A DNA stretch of 20,119 nucleotides. Source: Salinibacterium sp. GTDB lineage: Bacteria; Actinomycetota; Actinomycetes; Actinomycetales; Microbacteriaceae. The stretch covers positions 1 to 20,119 of the forward strand of contig SCSV01000088.1 of NCBI GenBank assembly GCA_004297555.1, in the 5' to 3' direction. The position numbers were made by a program, and so were the translations under genes. Shown piece after piece: positions 1 to 6,519 of the stretch. Position 1 is the stretch's first letter, and every line of letters begins with the position of its first letter. Under the pieces are notes generated by a model. The model searched no databases. It was not told where the DNA came from and was given only the letters and a program-made list of their open reading frames with translations.

Positions 1-205
1 GGCTCGCGGCCGCGAGGGCGGCGGGGGAGGGCCAGCGCTCAAGCCATTCGGCAAGCCGGGGGATGACGCGCGCGACCGGCGTCTGCTGCAGCATCATCTC
101 GCTCACCAGGATGCCCCAGGCGCCGAAGCCTTCGCGCCGCCAGGGCAGGTCGCGCCTGTGCTCGAGAAACCAGGCGTTGACCGACTCGGCGATGCCGACA
201 TCCAT
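1..205 (-). CDS. mutY: A/G-specific adenine glycosylase, N-terminal part (cut by window edge)
   Basis: MutY removes adenine mispaired with 8-oxoguanine in base excision repair. Translating the minus strand from the ATG at 205 gives about 68 residues that begin MDVGIAESVNAWF and continue with the family's LPWR motif and an SEMMLQQTPVARV helix. This matches the N-terminal helix and DNA-contacting loop of MutY (usual form SEVMLQQTQV). The catalytic Glu/Asp, the helix-hairpin-helix and the iron-sulfur cysteines lie beyond the left edge and cannot be checked. The start is 14 bases after the stop of the reductase gene upstream, with no clear ribosome binding site, so it is probably expressed with that gene. 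The identification is firm from the motif; the start is reasonably sure. Confidence 0.9.
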   Translation of the reverse strand, partial: MDVGIAESVNAWFLEHRRDLPWRREGFGAWGILVSEMMLQQTPVARVIPRLAEWLERWPSPAALAAAS

Positions 206-219
206 TGAACGCAACGAAC

Positions 220-1212
220 TCAGTGTTCGAACCGCCCGACGACTTCTTCTTCGGTCAGGAAGGTTCCGCTCGCCTCCACCTCGTGCACGAGTTCGACGAG
301 CTTGGCGTTGACCGGGGCGAGTCGCTTGAGCTTTGCCGCAGCCCGCACGACTGCGCCATTGAGCGAGTCGATCTCGGTCAACTGGCCGCGGCTGATGCTC
401 TGCAGCGTGGACCCCGGGTTCGGCACATTGCCCATCCGTGCACTCATCATCGCTGGTAGCAGTTGCCCGATCCATAGCGGCAGGAGGGAGAACACGCGCA
501 GTCCGCGCTGGTCGAGACCGTTGAGCTTCTCGAACCGCACACGCCCGGCGAAGGCGATCCGCACGTTCTCGCGCATGCTCGCGGTCATGATTCGGCGCAA
601 TTGCGGATGCGCGATGACCTCTTGGGCGCTCAGCCCGGTGATAGCCGGGAGCGCATTGATTTGGTTGACGACGAGCTTCGTCCACTGGGCACCGGTGAAG
701 TTGGGCACGAGGCTGGTCGGCATCACGGCATCGAGCACTTGCGCCGCGTAGCGCGCGGGCAGATCACGGTCCCCGACAAAACCGAGATAGGTGGGGCCGG
801 CCGCGGTGACGTTGATCTCGCCGGGGGAGAGGTAGGAGGATGCGAAGCTCGCGAGCCCGCCGATGATGTCCGATCCGGGTGAGGCTGTCTTGGCGTTCGT
901 GATCGAATCGAGGCCATTCTGCACGACGAGCACGGGCACGCCGCGCAGCAGCCGCAGGTTGTCGTAGATCGCCTCGACGGCATCCTGAGCCTTGGTGGCG
1001 ACGATGACGAGTTCGGGCGATCGAGTCAGCACGCTGCCTGCTTTCACGCGCGCAGTGTACTCGCCCCAGGCACCCGTGAGGTGGATGCCGTTGTCTTGAA
1101 TCGCCGTGAGGTGATCGCCACGAGCAGTCACTTCAACGTCATGGCCGGCGCGGCTCAGCAGCGCGGCAATGGCACCGCCGACTGCGCCAGCCCCGACGAT
1201 GCCAACCTGCAT
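220..1212 (-). CDS. 2-dehydropantoate 2-reductase (ketopantoate reductase) family protein
   Basis: This 330-residue protein has the ApbA/PanE fold: an N-terminal Rossmann domain and a helical C-terminal domain. It starts with MQVGIVGAGAVGG, a GxGxxG nucleotide-binding loop. It keeps the lysine of the ATKAQD segment (K74), the VQNG motif (N99) and the KLVVNQINAL segment (K179, N183) that supplies the catalytic lysine and substrate-binding asparagine in the family. Ketopantoate reductase makes pantoate for coenzyme A using NADPH. Many genomes carry several paralogs acting on other 2-oxo acids, and no panB or panC is nearby, so I leave the gene symbol open. A TAGTCT element lies 7 bases before the ATG, which suggests a leaderless mRNA separate from the MFS gene upstream. 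Confidence 0.85.
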   Translation of the reverse strand: MQVGIVGAGAVGGAIAALLSRAGHDVEVTARGDHLTAIQDNGIHLTGAWGEYTARVKAGSVLTRSPELVIVATKAQDAVEAIYDNLRLLRGVPVLVVQNGLDSITNAKTASPGSDIIGGLASFASSYLSPGEINVTAAGPTYLGFVGDRDLPARYAAQVLDAVMPTSLVPNFTGAQWTKLVVNQINALPAITGLSAQEVIAHPQLRRIMTASMRENVRIAFAGRVRFEKLNGLDQRGLRVFSLLPLWIGQLLPAMMSARMGNVPNPGSTLQSISRGQLTEIDSLNGAVVRAAAKLKRLAPVNAKLVELVHEVEASGTFLTEEEVVGRFEH

Positions 1213-1219
1213 GCCTCAG

Positions 1220-1225
1220 AGACTA
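1220..1225 (-). promoter_or_regulatory. -10 element for a leaderless transcript of the reductase gene
   Basis: On the minus strand the hexamer is TAGTCT, followed by 7 bases (CTGAGGC) and then the ATG at 1212. That spacing places transcription start at or next to the start codon. No recognisable -35 was seen. The GAGG directly before the ATG is too close to act as a normal ribosome binding site. Confidence 0.5.
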
Positions 1226-1238
1226 CAACCGCATGCTC

Positions 1239-2657
1239 TCAAGCACGGGATGCTCGCCCAGACGGCAACGCGAATGCAATTACTGCAGACAGCGCAAGAA
1301 CACAGGCTCCGACGAAAATGGCGGGGATAGCGGCGTCCACGTAACCGGTCGGCGTGAGCTGTCCGCCCGCTCCGACGAAGATCGCGGTGAGCGTCGCGAT
1401 GCCGAGGGCGACACCGATCTCGCGCACGGTCGCGTTCGTGCCACTGGCCTTGGCGTGGTCATCCTGTTTCATCGTCGCGAGCACCGCGGTTGACAGCGGT
1501 GCGAAGACGAGGCCCATTCCGACGCCGGCGAAGATGAACGCCGGGAGCATCTGCAGGTACACGGCGTCCGCGGTCATCACCAGGGCGAACCAGAAGAGTC
1601 CGATCGACTGCAGGGTCAGCCCGACGATAATCAGCAGTCGCGTTCCGACGCGCGGCGCGATCAGACCGGCGAGGGGTGCGACGACCATGGGTGCCATCGT
1701 CCAGGGCATCGTCATGACACCGGCTTGGAGCGGGGAGTGACCCTGCACGATTTGCAGGAACTGGATCAGGATGAAGATCGCGCCGAAGACTCCGAAGCTG
1801 AAGGTCAAGCCGATCACGTTCGCCACGCTGAAGCTGCGGTCGCGGAAGAGATTCAGAGGCAGTAGCGGCGCCGGCGTGCGAGCCTCCCAGGCCACGAAGG
1901 CGACGAGCAGCAGGCCGCCGAGCACGAGAGTGCTGATCACTTCGAGGCTGTCCCAACCCGCGTCATTGCCGCGCACGATGCCGTAAACCAAGCTCAGCAC
2001 ACCGAGGCCGACGAGCAGCAGGCCGACCACGTCGGCGCGCACTTTGGCGCCGAAGGTGTTGGGCAGAGCGCTGAGTGCGAGTGGAATGGCGATCACGCCG
2101 ACCGGAACGTTGAGCCAGAAGATCGCCTCCCAGCTGAACCCTTCGACCACGGCCCCGCCGATTAGCGGTCCGAGCGCGACGCCGAGGCCGGAGATTCCAC
2201 CCCAGATGCCGATGGCAAGGGCGCGTCGATGCGTCGCGACCGACCCGGCTAGCAGGGTCAGCGAGAGGGGCATGACGGCGGCCGCACCAAGGCCTTGCAC
2301 TGCGCGGCCGACGATGAGCATCCAGGATTCTGTGCTCATCGCCGAGTAGGCGGATGCGAGGGTGAAGATGGCGATGCCGACGACGAACACGGTGCGCCGG
2401 CCGAAACGATCGCCGAGCGCCGCCGACATGAGGATGAAGCTCGCGAAGCTCAGCGTGTAGGCGTTGACGAACCATTGCAGTTCTTCGACGCTCGCGCCCA
2501 TGTCAAGGCGGATGGCGGGGAGGGCGTTGGTCATCACGAGGTTGTCGAGGGTGGCCATGAACATCGGCAGCGAGGCCGCAATGATCGCAAGCCAGATCGG
2601 GATGCTGCGCTTCGCGGAAGCGGTGGGGGCTTCGAGTACCTCGACAGTGCCGGACAT
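1239..2657 (-). CDS. MFS transporter, DHA2 (EmrB/QacA-like) drug efflux family
   Basis: A 472-residue inner-membrane protein with about 14 hydrophobic segments, as expected for the DHA2 drug:H+ antiporters. Visible signatures are the first-helix motif around TLDNLVMTNALPAI (D38), motif A in the loop between helices 2 and 3 (GDRFGRR, residues 82-88), and the antiporter motif C region GISGLGVALGPLIGG in helix 5. The family exports drugs, dyes and other toxic compounds using the proton gradient; the substrate cannot be told from sequence. The ATG at 2657 has a good ribosome binding site (GGAGG, 6-base spacer). The gene is divergent from a TetR regulator with a shared inverted-repeat operator, so it is probably induced by whatever ligand TetR binds. 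The reductase gene follows 26 bases after its stop. Confidence 0.92.
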   Translation of the reverse strand: MSGTVEVLEAPTASAKRSIPIWLAIIAASLPMFMATLDNLVMTNALPAIRLDMGASVEELQWFVNAYTLSFASFILMSAALGDRFGRRTVFVVGIAIFTLASAYSAMSTESWMLIVGRAVQGLGAAAVMPLSLTLLAGSVATHRRALAIGIWGGISGLGVALGPLIGGAVVEGFSWEAIFWLNVPVGVIAIPLALSALPNTFGAKVRADVVGLLLVGLGVLSLVYGIVRGNDAGWDSLEVISTLVLGGLLLVAFVAWEARTPAPLLPLNLFRDRSFSVANVIGLTFSFGVFGAIFILIQFLQIVQGHSPLQAGVMTMPWTMAPMVVAPLAGLIAPRVGTRLLIIVGLTLQSIGLFWFALVMTADAVYLQMLPAFIFAGVGMGLVFAPLSTAVLATMKQDDHAKASGTNATVREIGVALGIATLTAIFVGAGGQLTPTGYVDAAIPAIFVGACVLALSAVIAFALPSGRASRA

Positions 2658-2683
2658 GCGTTCCTCCGAATAGGTAATTGAAT

Positions 2684-2708
2684 GATTACTAAGGTCACAT
2701 TAGTTATC
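2684..2708. promoter_or_regulatory. Probable TetR operator between the MFS and TetR genes
   Basis: A 25-base imperfect palindrome centred on 2696. The left arm GATTACTAA and right arm TTAGTTATC match at 8 of 9 positions around the 7-base spacer GGTCACA. Size and place fit a TetR-family dimer site. It overlaps the proposed -10 of the MFS gene and the likely -35 zone of the tetR gene, so bound repressor could block both. The palindrome is read directly; binding is inference. Confidence 0.6.
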
Positions 2709-2725
2709 GACTGATACCATGTCAA
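2697..2725 (-). promoter_or_regulatory. Candidate promoter of the MFS gene
   Basis: The minus strand has a perfect TTGACA -35 (bases 2725-2720), a 17-base spacer and TAATGT as -10 (2702-2697). The -10 is weak but its place inside the palindrome fits repression by TetR. The predicted start leaves a leader of about 30-35 bases carrying the GGAGG site. Confidence 0.45.
2715..2720 (+). promoter_or_regulatory. -10 element for a leaderless tetR transcript
   Basis: TACCAT is followed by 6 bases and then the ATG at 2727. No ribosome binding site is visible before this ATG, so the mRNA probably begins at the start codon. Confidence 0.5.
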
Positions 2726-2726
2726 C

Positions 2727-3329
2727 ATGCGCACTGAAGCCGAGCCGATTCCGCGCATGCGAGCCGAAGACCGGCGCGAATTGGTGCTCGAGGCCGCGAC
2801 CGGCGTCTTCGGCGAATTCGGCTACTTCGGAGCCACCACTGACCAGATCGCGAAAGCGGCTGGCGTGAGTCAGCCCTACGTGGTGCGGATGTTCGGCACG
2901 AAGGAGCAACTCTTCCTCGACGTGCTGCAACGCGCGCTCGATCGACTGCTCGAAACGTTCCGTGGCGTTCTCGCCCAGGGGGCGGGCGAGGATCTCGGCC
3001 TTCGCATGGGCACCGCCTATGTGGAACTACTCACCGACCGCGGGCTGCTCTTGTCGCTCATGCACGGGTTCGCGATGGGCAGCGACCCGGTGATCGGTGC
3101 CGTTACGCGAGACGGCTTTCTGCAGGTCTACAAGTTTCTGCGCGAAGAGGCCGGGTTCACCCCCGAGCAAGTGCGCATGTTCATCGCCAACGGCATGCTC
3201 GTCAACACCCTCGTCGGCCTTCGGATGAGCGACGAGTACGACACGAATCCACTCGCCAAAGAGTGCCTCTGCGTTGCGCTCCCGGAGAAGCTGGAATTGG
3301 TGCTGGCGCTCCGCGAGAGCCAGCGGTGA
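2727..3329 (+). CDS. TetR/AcrR family transcriptional regulator
   Basis: A 200-residue one-component repressor. The N-terminal DNA-binding domain spans roughly residues 14-60, with a helix-turn-helix at about 37-58 (TTDQIAKAAGVSQPYVVRMF) followed by the usual GTKEQLFLDVL helix. The C-terminal part is the variable ligand-binding and dimer domain. It is divergent from an MFS exporter with a palindrome between them, the normal arrangement for a repressor controlling both the pump and itself. The ATG at 2727 has no ribosome binding site but a -10-like TACCAT 6 bases upstream, suggesting leaderless expression. Its TGA overlaps the GTG start of truB as GTGA, so it is likely to be the first gene of an operon with truB. 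Confidence 0.93.
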   Translation: MRTEAEPIPRMRAEDRRELVLEAATGVFGEFGYFGATTDQIAKAAGVSQPYVVRMFGTKEQLFLDVLQRALDRLLETFRGVLAQGAGEDLGLRMGTAYVELLTDRGLLLSLMHGFAMGSDPVIGAVTRDGFLQVYKFLREEAGFTPEQVRMFIANGMLVNTLVGLRMSDEYDTNPLAKECLCVALPEKLELVLALRESQR

Positions 3330-4240
3330 GCGCAGCTCCTCGCGACGCGAGAAGCGGCATCCTTCTGGTCGACAAACCGCAGGGCATCACGAGCCACGAT
3401 GTCGTGGCCTGCGCGCGCCGCATCATCGGCACCCGCAAGATCGGCCACGCCGGCACCCTCGACCCGATGGCGACCGGGCTGCTCGTACTCGGCGTGAACA
3501 GCTCCACGCGACTGCTCACCTGGGTGGTCGGTCTCGACAAGGAGTACCTCGCCACGATCCGCCTGGGCGCGGCGTCGACGACGGATGACGCGGAGGGCGA
3601 GCTACTCGAACGCTCGGACGTCTCGGCTGTCACCGACGAGCTGGTGGCGGCGGGCATCCGCAATCTCACTGGAGCGATTTCGCAGCGGCCGAGCGCGGTG
3701 AGCGCGATCAAGGTCGACGGCAAGCGCGCCTACGCACTTGTGCGGGAGGGCGTCGAGGTCGAGCTGGCGAGCCGCTCTGTGACGGTGTCAGCGTTCGAGG
3801 TGCTGGGAGTGGAGCGCGGCGAATGGCTCGACGTGCGCGTGCGGGTGGAGTGCTCGTCGGGGACGTACATTCGCGCGCTAGCCCGCGACCTGGGTGAGGC
3901 GCTCGGAGTGGGCGGACATCTGAGGGCGCTCAGACGAACCCGCATCGGCCCATTCACGGTAGCGGAGGCTTCAGCACTCGACGACTCGCTGCCCTCGCGA
4001 TTGCTGGCACCCGCCGCAGTCGCGAAACAGCTTTTCGATCACATTGACCTCAGCGCCGAGCAGGCCGTGGATCTTGCAAATGGCAAGCGCATCGCCCTGC
4101 CCGCGAGCGCGAGCGGCAAGCCCATCGCCACGATCGGGCCGCACGGGCGTCTCATCGGCCTCGTGGAAAACATCGACGGCAGGGCGAAGGTGCTCGTAAA
4201 CTTCCCGACGGACGCACTCGGAAACGGAGCCGGCGAATGA
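3326..4240 (+). CDS. truB: tRNA pseudouridine(55) synthase
   Basis: TruB converts uridine 55 in the T-loop of tRNAs to pseudouridine. The 304-residue protein has the near N-terminal GILLVDKPQGITSHD segment and the catalytic motif GHAGTLDPMATGLL, whose aspartate (D46) is the nucleophile of the family. The SSGTYIRALARDLGEAL segment of the core and a C-terminal RNA-binding region also follow. An ATG at 3263 in the same frame would overlap tetR by 67 bases and add 21 non-conserved residues. I prefer the GTG at 3326, which overlaps the tetR stop by four bases and gives a normal length. The next gene overlaps its stop as ATGA. truB is usually found after infB and rbfA; here the upstream neighbour is a TetR gene. 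Confidence 0.95.
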   Translation: MSAAPRDARSGILLVDKPQGITSHDVVACARRIIGTRKIGHAGTLDPMATGLLVLGVNSSTRLLTWVVGLDKEYLATIRLGAASTTDDAEGELLERSDVSAVTDELVAAGIRNLTGAISQRPSAVSAIKVDGKRAYALVREGVEVELASRSVTVSAFEVLGVERGEWLDVRVRVECSSGTYIRALARDLGEALGVGGHLRALRRTRIGPFTVAEASALDDSLPSRLLAPAAVAKQLFDHIDLSAEQAVDLANGKRIALPASASGKPIATIGPHGRLIGLVENIDGRAKVLVNFPTDALGNGAGE

Positions 4241-4605
4241 TCGAGTGGTACACCGCCATCGAAATTGTGGTGGCCCTGCTGGTCGGCCTGGTCTGCATCG
4301 TCTACGGCCTCGTCGGCCGCGGCCCGAACGACTACACGCTCGGCGCCACTCTCTTCGTCGAGTTGCTGCTCGTGGCCCAATTTGTCATCGCCCTCATCGC
4401 CCCGCTCTCCGGCAACATGCCCACCGGCAGCTTGCTCGAGTTCTGGCTCTACCTCGGCGTCGCGCTCATAATCCCGCCCGCTGCGGTGTTCTGGGGTCTG
4501 GTCGAGCGCACACGCTGGAGCACGGTCATCCTGGGCGCCGCCTGTTTCGCGATCGCCGTCATGCTGTACCGGATGACCGCGATCTGGTTCATCCAAGGCA
4601 CCTAG
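4237..4605 (+). CDS. Small four-helix integral membrane protein, function unknown
   Basis: A 122-residue protein with four hydrophobic segments at about residues 6-27, 35-56, 68-89 and 96-116, joined by short loops. No catalytic motif is visible. It starts in an ATGA overlap with the truB stop, so it is translationally coupled to truB and probably made from the same transcript. The place between truB and ribF, with translated start and good coding character, supports a real gene. I do not recognise a named family; similar small membrane proteins are common near ribF in Microbacteriaceae as far as I recall, but this needs a search. Confidence 0.8.
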   Translation: MIEWYTAIEIVVALLVGLVCIVYGLVGRGPNDYTLGATLFVELLLVAQFVIALIAPLSGNMPTGSLLEFWLYLGVALIIPPAAVFWGLVERTRWSTVILGAACFAIAVMLYRMTAIWFIQGT

Positions 4606-4644
4606 CCGCCCGTGCCCTCGTACTGGGCCGCGCGCAAGCCTCGC

Positions 4645-4650
4645 TACAGT
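4645..4650 (+). promoter_or_regulatory. -10 element for a leaderless transcript ahead of the second membrane gene and ribF
   Basis: TACAGT lies 8 bases before the ATG at 4659, and only 2 bases before another in-frame ATG at 4653. If the element is real, the 4659 start fits a leaderless message and the 4653 codon would lie outside the transcript. Confidence 0.45.
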
Positions 4651-4658
4651 TAATGCCG

Positions 4659-5069
4659 ATGGCTAACAACGGTTCCTCGCGGGCGGTGGGCGCGGGCCGC
4701 GTGCTCATCGCCGTATATGCGATTCTCGCGCTCGCGGCAGTGGCACGCTCCGGTTTTCAAATCGCCACCAAATTCGACACCGCTCCGGTCGCCTATCTGC
4801 TTTCCGCGCTCGCCGGTGTCGTGTATGTGCTCGCGACGATCGCGTTGCTCGGACGCGGCACCACCTGGTATCGAGTGGCCTGGGGCACGATCGTCTTCGA
4901 GTTCATCGGGGTCGTCGTGGTCGGTGCGCTGAGCCTCTTCGATGCCGCGCTCTTCCCCGCCGACACCGTGTGGTCGTATTTCGGTCGCGGCTACGGATTC
5001 ATCCCGCTCGTTCTGCCAGTGCTCGGCATGTTGTGGCTGCGCAAGACTCGGCCGCCGAGGGCGGCATGA
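4659..5069 (+). CDS. Small integral membrane protein, function unknown
   Basis: A 136-residue protein with four hydrophobic stretches at about residues 14-33, 44-65, 73-96 and 111-127, and a basic tail ending RKTRPPRAA, which favours a cytoplasmic C-terminus. The frame is open much further upstream, back to 4245, but that part overlaps the preceding gene and is arginine- and histidine-rich, typical of a shadow frame. Two ATG codons compete, at 4653 and 4659. I choose 4659 because a TACAGT -10-like element sits 8 bases before it; choosing 4653 would add only two residues. Its stop is one base before the ribF start, so the two are coupled. No family is recognised. Confidence 0.78.
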   Translation: MANNGSSRAVGAGRVLIAVYAILALAAVARSGFQIATKFDTAPVAYLLSALAGVVYVLATIALLGRGTTWYRVAWGTIVFEFIGVVVVGALSLFDAALFPADTVWSYFGRGYGFIPLVLPVLGMLWLRKTRPPRAA

Positions 5070-5070
5070 G

Positions 5071-6006
5071 GTGCTGACGTTCCGTTCACCCGCCGAACTG
5101 CCGGTCGACTTCGGCCCGAGCGCGGTCACGGTCGGCAAGTTCGATGGGGTGCACGGTGGCCACCGCGCGGTCATCCAGCGACTGCGCGCGATCGCTGAGG
5201 AGCGCGGTCTCTCGGCCGTCGTAGTGACGTTCGATCGGCATCCACTCAGCCTGTTGAATCCGGATTCTTGTCCGGAAGCGCTAGTCAGCAATGAGCGCAA
5301 GATCGACTTGCTTGCGAGCACCGGCATTGACGCAACCCTGATTCTGACCTTCGACCGAGCGCTCAGCGACTTATCGCCCGAGGCCTTCGTGACATCGACG
5401 ATCGTGAACGCCCTGCACGGAAGAGTCGTGCTCGTCGGCGCAGACTTCCGCTTCGGTGCCGGCGGCGCGGGTGACGTCACGCTTCTGAGAGAGCTCGGGC
5501 GCAAACACGGCTTCGAGGTGCTCATGGTCGACGATGTGACGCCGGACGGGGAGCGGCGGGTGTCGTCCACCTGGATTCGCGAGCTGCTCGCCGACGGTCA
5601 GGTTGAGGCGGCCGCCGCCCTCATGGGGTCATTGCCGACAGTGCGCGGGGTCGTGGTGCACGGGCAGCACCGCGGCCGCTCGATGGGCATCCCGACCGCT
5701 AATCTCTCGCCTGAACTCGAAGGCTACGTGCCCGCCGACGGCGTCTACGCGGCGTGGTTGAAGACGGATGGCCGCGTCTATCCCGCAGCCGTCTCGGTCG
5801 GCAACAACCCGACGTTCGAGGGCGTTCCCGACAAGCAAGTCGAAGCCCACGTGCTCGATGAGGAGTTCGAGCTGTATGGCGAGACGGTCGAGATCTCGTT
5901 CGTGAAACGAGTGCGGCCGATGGAGAAATTCGCGGATGCCCGAGCTCTCGCCGCGCAAATGCAGGAGGACGTGCGCCAAATCGCCGAGGTGCTTAGCAGC
6001 GAGTAG
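5071..6006 (+). CDS. ribF: Bifunctional riboflavin kinase / FAD synthetase
   Basis: RibF phosphorylates riboflavin to FMN and then adenylylates FMN to FAD. The 311-residue length is normal. The N-terminal nucleotidyltransferase domain carries GKFDGVHGGH (about residues 22-31), the HxGH-type ATP-binding motif, and a later SSTWIRELLADG segment. The C-terminal kinase domain carries GRSMGIPTANL at about 200-211 followed by the VPADGVYAAW strand, which form the flavin and Mg-ATP site. The frame is open upstream to 4942, but that overlaps the membrane gene; the GTG at 5071, one base after the preceding stop, gives the expected N-terminus. truB and ribF are classic near neighbours, here separated by two small membrane-protein genes. 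Confidence 0.94.
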   Translation: MLTFRSPAELPVDFGPSAVTVGKFDGVHGGHRAVIQRLRAIAEERGLSAVVVTFDRHPLSLLNPDSCPEALVSNERKIDLLASTGIDATLILTFDRALSDLSPEAFVTSTIVNALHGRVVLVGADFRFGAGGAGDVTLLRELGRKHGFEVLMVDDVTPDGERRVSSTWIRELLADGQVEAAAALMGSLPTVRGVVVHGQHRGRSMGIPTANLSPELEGYVPADGVYAAWLKTDGRVYPAAVSVGNNPTFEGVPDKQVEAHVLDEEFELYGETVEISFVKRVRPMEKFADARALAAQMQEDVRQIAEVLSSE

Positions 6007-6045
6007 TCGCTCGCATTCTCTCGGGAGCATGTCAGCACGCGACCG

Positions 6046-6051
6046 TACAGT
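6046..6051 (+). promoter_or_regulatory. -10 element for a leaderless transcript of the SRPBCC gene
   Basis: TACAGT is followed by GTTCGC (6 bases) and the ATG at 6058. No purine-rich ribosome binding site sits at normal distance, so a leaderless message is likely. Confidence 0.5.
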
Positions 6052-6057
6052 GTTCGC

Positions 6058-6489
6058 ATGACCCGCCGATCGTTCCGCTTTGAGCGCGACTACGGCCTGC
6101 CCCGCGTCATTGTGTGGGATGCCCTCATCGACCCCGATCTCGTGTCGGGCTGGCTCGGCGAGGCCGAGATCACACCGGAGATCGATGGTGAATACGACCT
6201 GCGGGCCCACCCGGAAGACCCGTCCCGAAAGACCCTCGGTCGCATCGTCGCGCTGCGGCACCTGGAACGACTCGACGTTGAGACGAGCGATCTCGGCCTC
6301 ATAAACTTTCGCCTCACCGAGCTGCCCGGCGGCAGCCGCGGCACGAGCACTCGAGTGCAGCTAGCGGTCGAGGTCGAGCTGGAAGACGGCGCTGACACGA
6401 TCGATGCCGACTGGGAGCGTCGGCTCGACCAACTCGGGGCGCTGCTGCGCGGGCATCCCGTCGATTGGGCGAACTGGGAGAAGGCCTGA
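6058..6489 (+). CDS. SRPBCC (Aha1/START-like) domain protein
   Basis: A 143-residue single-domain protein. It begins MTRRSFRFERDYGLPRVIVW, followed by DALIDPDLVSGWLG, which resembles the opening of Aha1-like SRPBCC proteins: a beta strand, then the helix with a 'W..l.dpe.l..W.g' pattern. Strand segments with GEYDLRAH and KTLGRIVALRHLERLDV follow, then a C-terminal helix (DADWERRLDQLGALLRG) that closes the hydrophobic cavity. Members bind small hydrophobic ligands or act as stress-related partners; the ligand here cannot be inferred. It lies between ribF and deoC with apparent promoters of its own and does not overlap either. The family call is moderately confident. Confidence 0.75.
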   Translation: MTRRSFRFERDYGLPRVIVWDALIDPDLVSGWLGEAEITPEIDGEYDLRAHPEDPSRKTLGRIVALRHLERLDVETSDLGLINFRLTELPGGSRGTSTRVQLAVEVELEDGADTIDADWERRLDQLGALLRGHPVDWANWEKA

Positions 6490-6506
6490 GCCCACAGGGC
6501 CGCGCG

Positions 6507-6512
6507 TAGACT
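6507..6512 (+). promoter_or_regulatory. -10 element for a leaderless deoC transcript
   Basis: TAGACT is followed by TGGGAGC (7 bases) and the GTG at 6520. The GGGAG is only one base from the GTG, too near for normal Shine-Dalgarno pairing, so a leaderless message is the better reading. Confidence 0.45.
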
Positions 6513-6519
6513 TGGGAGC

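Noticed and set aside
4245..4652. Long open frame overlapping the 122-residue membrane gene on the plus strand
   Set aside because: The translation is rich in Arg, His and Pro, typical of an off-frame reading of high-GC DNA. The real gene in this frame begins near 4659.
5999..6014. Hairpin GCGAG/CTCGC across the ribF stop as a terminator
   Set aside because: The stem is only 5 bp with a 6-base loop and no real T-run, and it overlaps the stop codon. Too weak to call.
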